Below, piece by piece: positions 7,601 through 11,474 of a stretch of 11,474 bases of DNA (position 1 is its first letter; the number at the start of each line of letters is the position of its first letter). Origin of the DNA: Cyclostephanos tholiformis (taxonomy: Eukaryota; Bacillariophyta; Thalassiosirophyceae; Thalassiosirales; Thalassiosiraceae); assembly GCA_036939975.1 (NCBI GenBank), contig JALLPB010002366.1, forward strand, positions 1 through 11,474, written 5' to 3'. The notes beneath the pieces are model-generated. The model ran no database searches, had not been told where the DNA came from, and worked only from the letters and a program-made list of their open reading frames with translations. The translations under genes were made by a program, and so were the position numbers.

Positions 7601-8228
7601 ATACGAGCCAGAACATTCCAATTTTGAGTTGCTACGTCGAAACTTGAATATGGCGAAGCCGGTTGCATCAAAATCCTCCCAACCAGTGATTGAGTTGCAT
7701 TCTGCTGCCGTAGCAAATACATCGGGATCCCGAACTTTAGTTCGAGCGAGAAACGAAAATAGTGGCAAACAAAACACGTGGCGTCATTCACTGGAAGAGT
7801 ACTCTCAGTATGTGGATAGATCTAATGACCTACCTTCAGTTTTGCAAAAGAAAACCCTCGATCGCTTCCCTGTTGATTGCGTTTCATTTTTTGGCAGTCA
7901 CGAGGAAGGGAAAAAGGACTGTGCTTTAGTGCCAGGTGTTACCTTTGTCAAATTAGATTGCGAAGGGGCAGAGATTGATATAATTCTCTCTGAGGAGGCA
8001 TCACGACGATCATCTTGGCTTGATTGTACACATTTGGTTGTCGAATGGTCATTCACGAAAGAAAGACGCGTTGACATTTTTCATAAAGCAATGAACAACC
8101 TAAAGTTGGCGGGCTTTGAAGTGTATTATGAGGGTCTCGGGAGTTGGTGGGACACTGACGCAGGGACTCTATGGCCTTACCCTAATGATGCAATTGTTGT
8201 TGCTGCAATGAAACAATATGAAAAATAA
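4615..8228 (+). CDS. Chimaeric enzyme: C2HC zinc finger, TruA-type pseudouridine synthase, 2OG-Fe(II) oxygenase-like, FkbM-type methyltransferase
   Basis: Exons 4615-5891, 5951-7186 and 7253-8228 join in frame to 1162 residues. A signal-like leader (1-20) precedes a zinc finger with C65, C68, H81 and C91. Residues about 108-541 are TruA-like: R190-Q-D192 at the catalytic-loop position, FYAERSATQRSYTFLLP (260-276) with Y271, CWSNFS, VWRTMDRARIV (432-442) and VVGQIPRIISAVVAM ahead of a GLYLV-like strand. After a linker (about 545-750), residues about 765-847 look like a double-stranded beta-helix oxygenase with H781-x-D783, H829 and R838, plus VGLGNYTGGDVIVEG. Residues about 925-1162 are a Rossmann methyltransferase of FkbM type: VLDVGAHIGIFS (930-941), VIAYEPE (952-958), VKLDCEGAEIDI (1070-1081) and HLVVEW. 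TruA enzymes isomerise uridine to pseudouridine in RNA, and FkbM enzymes transfer methyl from SAM. RNA hypermodification is my inference. The order TruA-oxygenase-methyltransferase in one chain is unusual to my knowledge. Confidence is high for TruA and methyltransferase, moderate for the oxygenase. Confidence 0.82.
5892..5950 (+). other. Intron 1 of the chimaeric enzyme gene (59 bp)
   Basis: The donor is AAG|GTAAGT and the acceptor GACACAG|T. Without splicing, the donor's TAA stops translation at once. Splicing (phase 2) restores a serine and continues the TruA domain from CWSNFSCLTGMAS into SPGYEAVWRTMDRAR. Confidence 0.88.
7187..7252 (+). other. Intron 2 of the chimaeric enzyme gene (66 bp)
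   Basis: The donor is GCG|GTAAGC and the acceptor GTTCCAG|T. Splicing in phase 2 restores Arg838 and joins FKGER to YSLVFFTPE, the closing strand of the oxygenase-like domain. The intron therefore lies within that domain and ties it to the methyltransferase exon. Confidence 0.88.
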
Positions 8229-8322
8229 AGTATGTGACTATTCGCATAAAGTATTCTTTTATTTGCGCTAAAAGTACATCTTCGATTGAGACCTGAATCA
8301 GGGTCATCTCGCTCTTAAAAAA
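8229..8322. terminator. Shared 3' spacer between convergent genes
   Basis: Only 94 bases separate the two stop codons, so the 3' UTRs probably overlap or abut. AATAAA occurs on the plus strand at 8224-8229, overlapping the TAA stop, and on the minus strand at 8263-8258. Diatom polyadenylation signals are loosely defined, so these are candidates only. Confidence 0.4.
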
Positions 8323-10530
8323 TCACGAGGGAGGAATAGGTTCAATTACTGTCGCCAAAATCCCATGGTCGGATGGAAATTTCAGAGTTGGAAATGCCAT
8401 ATCCTCGATATATTTCTTTTCTCCGGTATTGTCCTTCCAAGTATGTACAACCTTAAACTCATTCTTCCCAAACAAAATGAAATCTTTTGGGTTTACATCG
8501 CCATTGGCTCGTTTGTCTGACTTCTTACAAGCCTTGTTTAACTGAGTCTGCAAATACGTTCGAGAGTTAAATGTGGTATAGTTTGAAGGATTTGGAACAT
8601 CACCCCAGCAGGATGTCAGACCATACGATACGTAGTGCATTCCCCAGTCTAGAACATCTTGAGTTTTTCCAGGCTTGCCTTTCTCGTAGGTGTTGGCATC
8701 AAGACCAAAAATAAGTTTGTGTGTGATGAGGGCAGAATCTAACGACATGGCCTTGATTATCGCACTAAGGACTGGTTTGGTTGCCAACCCGTTCGTGTCA
8801 CCGTGAAACGAAACAATTAAGAATGGAATGCCATCGCGATCAGTTGCAGTGATTGCCAAAATATCTCCCTTATCTATGGGAACTTCTATACCTGCTTCGA
8901 ATGAGTTCTCCACTAATGCGGTAATTTCATTACTCGGTCCGGCCGGGAATGCATCTCTGTTCAAGAATATTGCTGAATTTTGATCTCTCACAGCATCCAT
9001 GTTGCCAGGACTCACGATCCAGAAATTTTTCAACAAGCCATGGTTTCTTGCAAGATCAAGAAAGGACGCTGAAACTTCTTGCAGGGTGATGATATCAGAC
9101 GTACCGTAGACCGATCCAAGAATGTCAAGCGTGTGAGGCACTTTCTGTCGGTTAAGATTTTCAACCATGGTTTTTTTCAGAGATTGCCACACATCCGGCG
9201 AAGACACAGTGTTCATCATATGGACAAGAATAGCATCAAAGATAGCTCCGCACATTGTTTGCAAAGGCAGGGAAACCTTCTCCTCCTCAGGAGTGATGTC
9301 AGGATACTTCGCCTTTTTGATGGGTTGGAGCATCTTGTAGGGTGCTTCAGTAATAGTGCTATCTTTCACCTGGATGGTGAGAGGTGTATCAAACATGAAC
9401 TTCTCCCATGCTGCCCACCATAACTTGAGGTTGCTCAAATCCCCATCATACCTTGGATGAAATTGAATTAAAACAAATGAGTGAATAGCAATCAAAAGGG
9501 AACATTCAGAGTCAGCGCAACATACATATTGATAACTGTTGGGCGGCAGACAGGTTCATCTGAGCCTACAACATTGATAGTGTTAGTAATGCGATCTGGG
9601 ATATCGGAGGAATGAAACAATTGTGGCATCAAAGATGAATGAGAACTATGCGAAAAAATTAACGTGGCCTTTAGTATAATCGTAACTCGATCGGGATCTC
9701 ACCTGGCATGGAAGCTAAGCGCTTGCTACCCAACAGAGGATCCTAGTCAAATGAATGAACACACTGAAGCGTCAGTTTCTTGTCGATTTAAGTGGAGGCA
9801 GAGATAAATAATAAAATCCACCGTCTCGACAATTGCCTCTCACCTTCATAAAACCAGAAACAATTTTTCGATTCATGAAATCTGACTCGTAATACGACCG
9901 AACGCTTTGCCATCCAACTCCAGTCATCCTCTTTTCAAGCTCGGAGAACATTTCTTCGGTAAATACTTCCGAGACGAGCACGTCCTTCTCCCCCGGTTTC
10001 TCCAAGAACGCTTCAATGTCAGACATGATTTTTTCATAGCTCTCATTCTCGTCGTAGGTGATCCAGTACTCAAAGGGATTATTATTAATAGCGGCGATGT
10101 TCCATGATGTGATTTGGAGCTTACGCTTCGAGGAGGCCATGGCGGTCATGCCGTCGCGGGCGGCCAAGGCGAGGTTCGGGTCGGGCGCAACGGGGCCGCT
10201 TCCAAGAAATTGGCCGGCGCCGCCTTTGATTGGGTAGGACAAGAAAGAAAAGCGAAAAATGTAATGAAAGGTTACGTTCAAGAGAATTGAGTAGAGGTAA
10301 TCTTCCTCTGCCTAGATATTCACAGGGATTGAGCGTCACAGGTGCCGTCTGCCCATTCGAGGTGGTGCCCATGGTAGACGACAGAACATACCCGAATAAT
10401 ACAAGAAGGCAGTGTACAGTGCCGTCGCCCCGATAATCAGTAATGCCTTATTGCGGTAGGATGATGGAAGGGGAGCTCCCCCGCCGCCGCCCCGGTGATA
10501 AAGGTTGAGATTGCGACGATCATATGCCAT
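8323..10530 (-). CDS. Membrane-anchored endonuclease/exonuclease/phosphatase (EEP) superfamily protein
   Basis: Five exons, 10530-10392, 10223-9844, 9742-9703, 9595-9526 and 9451-8323, join to 585 residues. The first ATG is used; the frame extends upstream only to a TTG. A single hydrophobic segment (about 28-45) after a short basic and Gly-rich N-terminus suggests a type II membrane anchor. EEP landmarks follow in order: ITSWNIAAIN (N88), IITLQEVS (E335), FHGDTNG (H426), GLDANTY (D461, N463), DFILF (D533) and FPSDHGILATV (D571, H572). EEP enzymes are metal-dependent phosphoesterases that cut nucleic acids or phosphate esters in lipids or small molecules. Substrate cannot be told from these motifs. 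N88 and E335 are about 250 residues apart, where the family usually has a few tens. The insertion includes DGDLSNLKLWWAAWEKF, and DVLVSEVF (E132) could be the true second motif instead. The small exons 3 and 4 were placed by splice sites and reading frame and are the least certain. Confidence 0.78.
9452..9525 (-). other. Intron 4 of the EEP gene (74 bp)
   Basis: The donor is CAATAT|GTATGT at 9525 and the acceptor TTTCATCCAAG| ending at 9452. Phase 2 splicing gives TVINM-YDGDLSNLK and enters the long last exon. Confidence 0.72.
9596..9702 (-). other. Intron 3 of the EEP gene (107 bp)
   Basis: The donor is TGCCAG|GTGAGA at 9702 and the acceptor GATATCCCAG| ending at 9596. Phase 1 splicing gives ASMP-DRITNTINVV. 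An alternative acceptor (CGCATAG) puts the next exon in a frame with an early stop, so it was rejected. Confidence 0.65.
9743..9843 (-). other. Intron 2 of the EEP gene (101 bp)
   Basis: The donor is ATGAAG|GTGAGA at 9843 and the acceptor TTTGACTAG| ending at 9743. Phase 0 splicing joins VSGFMK to DPLLGSKR. Confidence 0.65.
10224..10391 (-). other. Intron 1 of the EEP gene (168 bp)
   Basis: The donor is TCGG|GTATGT at 10391 and the acceptor CAATCAAAG| ending at 10224. Phase 1 splicing joins the membrane segment (LYYS) to G-G-A-G-Q-F. Read through, the donor side meets a TGA after about 25 codons. Confidence 0.75.
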
Positions 10531-10803
10531 TGGAGTACACGCAGACAGCCCCAAGAGACAAGAGAATACCGAGTGCTAAACTACATCATACAGACCTCGA
10601 GAACAAAAAAAAACAGCCATAATCCAACAGTTGGTCTGTCCTTGTCCTCGTAGATGAACAAGATCAACACAATGACCCATGAACAGATTGCCTACCAATA
10701 GTGTCCCTGCCAACGATCAAGCGAAGTCCAAAAAAACAGCAAACACACAACATTAAGCAACGACCAAACTGTGAACCTGCACATGGACTAAAGAGATCAA
10801 ATA
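10531..10803. other. Spacer upstream of the EEP gene, possible cryptic exon
   Basis: This should hold the EEP promoter and 5' UTR and the 3' end of the small membrane-protein gene, both transcribed leftward. A minus-strand open stretch at about 10691-10598 begins just after an AG and ends at a CGAG|GTCTGT donor-like site. It encodes a hydrophobic segment followed by YEDKDRPTVGLWLFFF. That looks like part of a membrane protein, but I could not link it to either neighbour in frame. Confidence 0.25.
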
Positions 10804-11230
10804 TCATTTTCGGATGTGCATTCTCTCCATGATTGTTTCGTGAGTCGCATTTGCATACAATCTATCTGGTGAGAGCGTCATATATTTTGTTGTATTTTTC
10901 CCCGTTCCTCCACAAACCGTAAACAACGAACATGTCCGCAGAGAGAGGCGTGGCTCTCATCATGAACTTACTTAATTCAAAAATATTCGTGTAAAATGAG
11001 GCTAGCACTCCAGCAACGATGAAGATAGAAGTCAAAGCTGCGCAGGCTAGTCGGCGGCGGAAAATGTAACTCCGACTGCATGGGAAGCGAGATTTCACTC
11101 TCTCATCGCAATCCCGCGCAAAGGAAGAGGGTGAGCTCTCCTCGTCACCTTCGATCGCGATGTCCGTCCTCACCTCGGTGTAGTCTACCCATTTCGTCAA
11201 CTGCATCTTATGCTTACGTCGTCTATGCAT
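10804..11230 (-). CDS. Small single-pass membrane protein of unknown function
   Basis: The frame starts at ATG 11230 (MHRRRKHK), with a second Met at residue 9. A basic and acidic N-terminal part (1-60) precedes one hydrophobic segment, about residues 61-83 (LACAALTSIFIVAGVLASF). There are two models. Spliced, exons 11230-10972 and 10865-10804 flank a 106 bp intron with a perfect GTAAGT donor and CACCAG acceptor, giving 106 residues ending in MERMHIRK. Unspliced, the frame runs to TAG at 10862-10864 and gives 122 residues ending in YDALTR. Other introns in this window are of similar length, so I slightly favour splicing. I recognise no family. The positive cluster next to the membrane segment suggests a cytosolic N-terminus. 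It could also be the first exon of a longer membrane protein. Confidence 0.5.
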
Positions 11231-11474
11231 TCACAACCGTTGGTTGTTGGTTGATTGTATCGATTCTGACGGCCGATCTTTGCTCTTCGAATAGCTTTAG
11301 CTAATACTTGTCCGCTCAATCCCCGCGCACTAACTCGCTTGTGGAGCTGAAAAAAATGGAAGAAACAACAGCAGCATGCAGCAATGCAAGAAGTTGAGGT
11401 TGATCCATAAAAAATTAACGAGAGGGATTTGAGTTGGGGGGGGGGGGGGGGGGGGGCGGGCAGGCGGGCTCAGG
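11231..11474. other. 5' flank of the small membrane-protein gene, ending in G21
   Basis: No gene is supported. The part next to 11230 is probably the 5' UTR and promoter of the minus-strand gene. A run of 21 G (11436-11456) closes the window. A short plus-strand frame crossing into this area is antisense to the small gene and has no domain. Confidence 0.5.

Noticed and set aside
4615..8228. Reading the three plus-strand frames as three separate genes
   Set aside because: Breaks occur exactly at GT-AG introns inside the TruA and oxygenase domains. The internal ATGs would leave half-domains.
10531..10554. Upstream extension of the EEP gene from a TTG
   Set aside because: It has no ATG, and the in-frame ATG at 10530 precedes the membrane segment directly.
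1..11474. CRISPR arrays, operons, tRNA or rRNA genes
   Set aside because: No regular spacer-repeat array, no polycistronic arrangement with ribosome-binding sites, and no cloverleaf or rRNA core sequence was seen.

Overview
This window looks like nuclear DNA from a diatom or related stramenopile. Four protein genes are supported. Two are interrupted by short GT-AG introns (59 to 168 bases, donors GTAAGT, GTAAGC, GTATGT and GTGAGA), and a third may contain one. Genes lie on both strands with short spacers. One protein resembles a TFIID subunit, and one begins with a signal-peptide-like leader. The species assignment is inferred from gene style and not from a marker gene.

Bases 1-2663 are repeat-rich and hold no intact gene. 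They contain a MITE-like element with ~30-50 bp imperfect terminal inverted repeats (266-800), broken reading frames (916-1643), a purine-rich array of ~90-100 bp degenerate repeats that reads as a decayed Lys/Glu/Ala-rich protein (1546-2035), and two diverged copies of a ~65-75 bp unit (2169-2426). I read this part as transposon debris.

Bases 2664-4337 (minus) encode an intronless 557-residue protein. I identify it as a TAF10-like TFIID/SAGA subunit whose histone fold is split by an arginine-rich and acidic insertion of about 175 residues. It carries a G14C21 homopolymer palindrome in its coding sequence. A 277-base divergent spacer separates it from the next gene.

Bases 4615-8228 (plus, three exons) encode the most notable object here, a 1162-residue chimaeric enzyme. 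In order it has a signal-like leader, a C2HC zinc finger, a TruA-type pseudouridine synthase domain, a 2-oxoglutarate/Fe(II) oxygenase-like domain with H-x-D...H...R, and a C-terminal FkbM-type methyltransferase. Intron 1 lies inside the TruA domain and intron 2 inside the oxygenase domain, so the gene model itself forces the fusion. I infer a candidate multi-step RNA modification enzyme: isomerise, oxidise, methylate.

Bases 8323-10530 (minus, five exons) encode a 585-residue membrane-anchored endonuclease/exonuclease/phosphatase (EEP) superfamily protein, convergent with the chimaera. Its catalytic motifs are present, but the first two are separated by an unusually long insertion. Bases 10804-11230 (minus) encode a small single-pass membrane protein of unknown function with two possible gene models. 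The window ends in a G21 tract.
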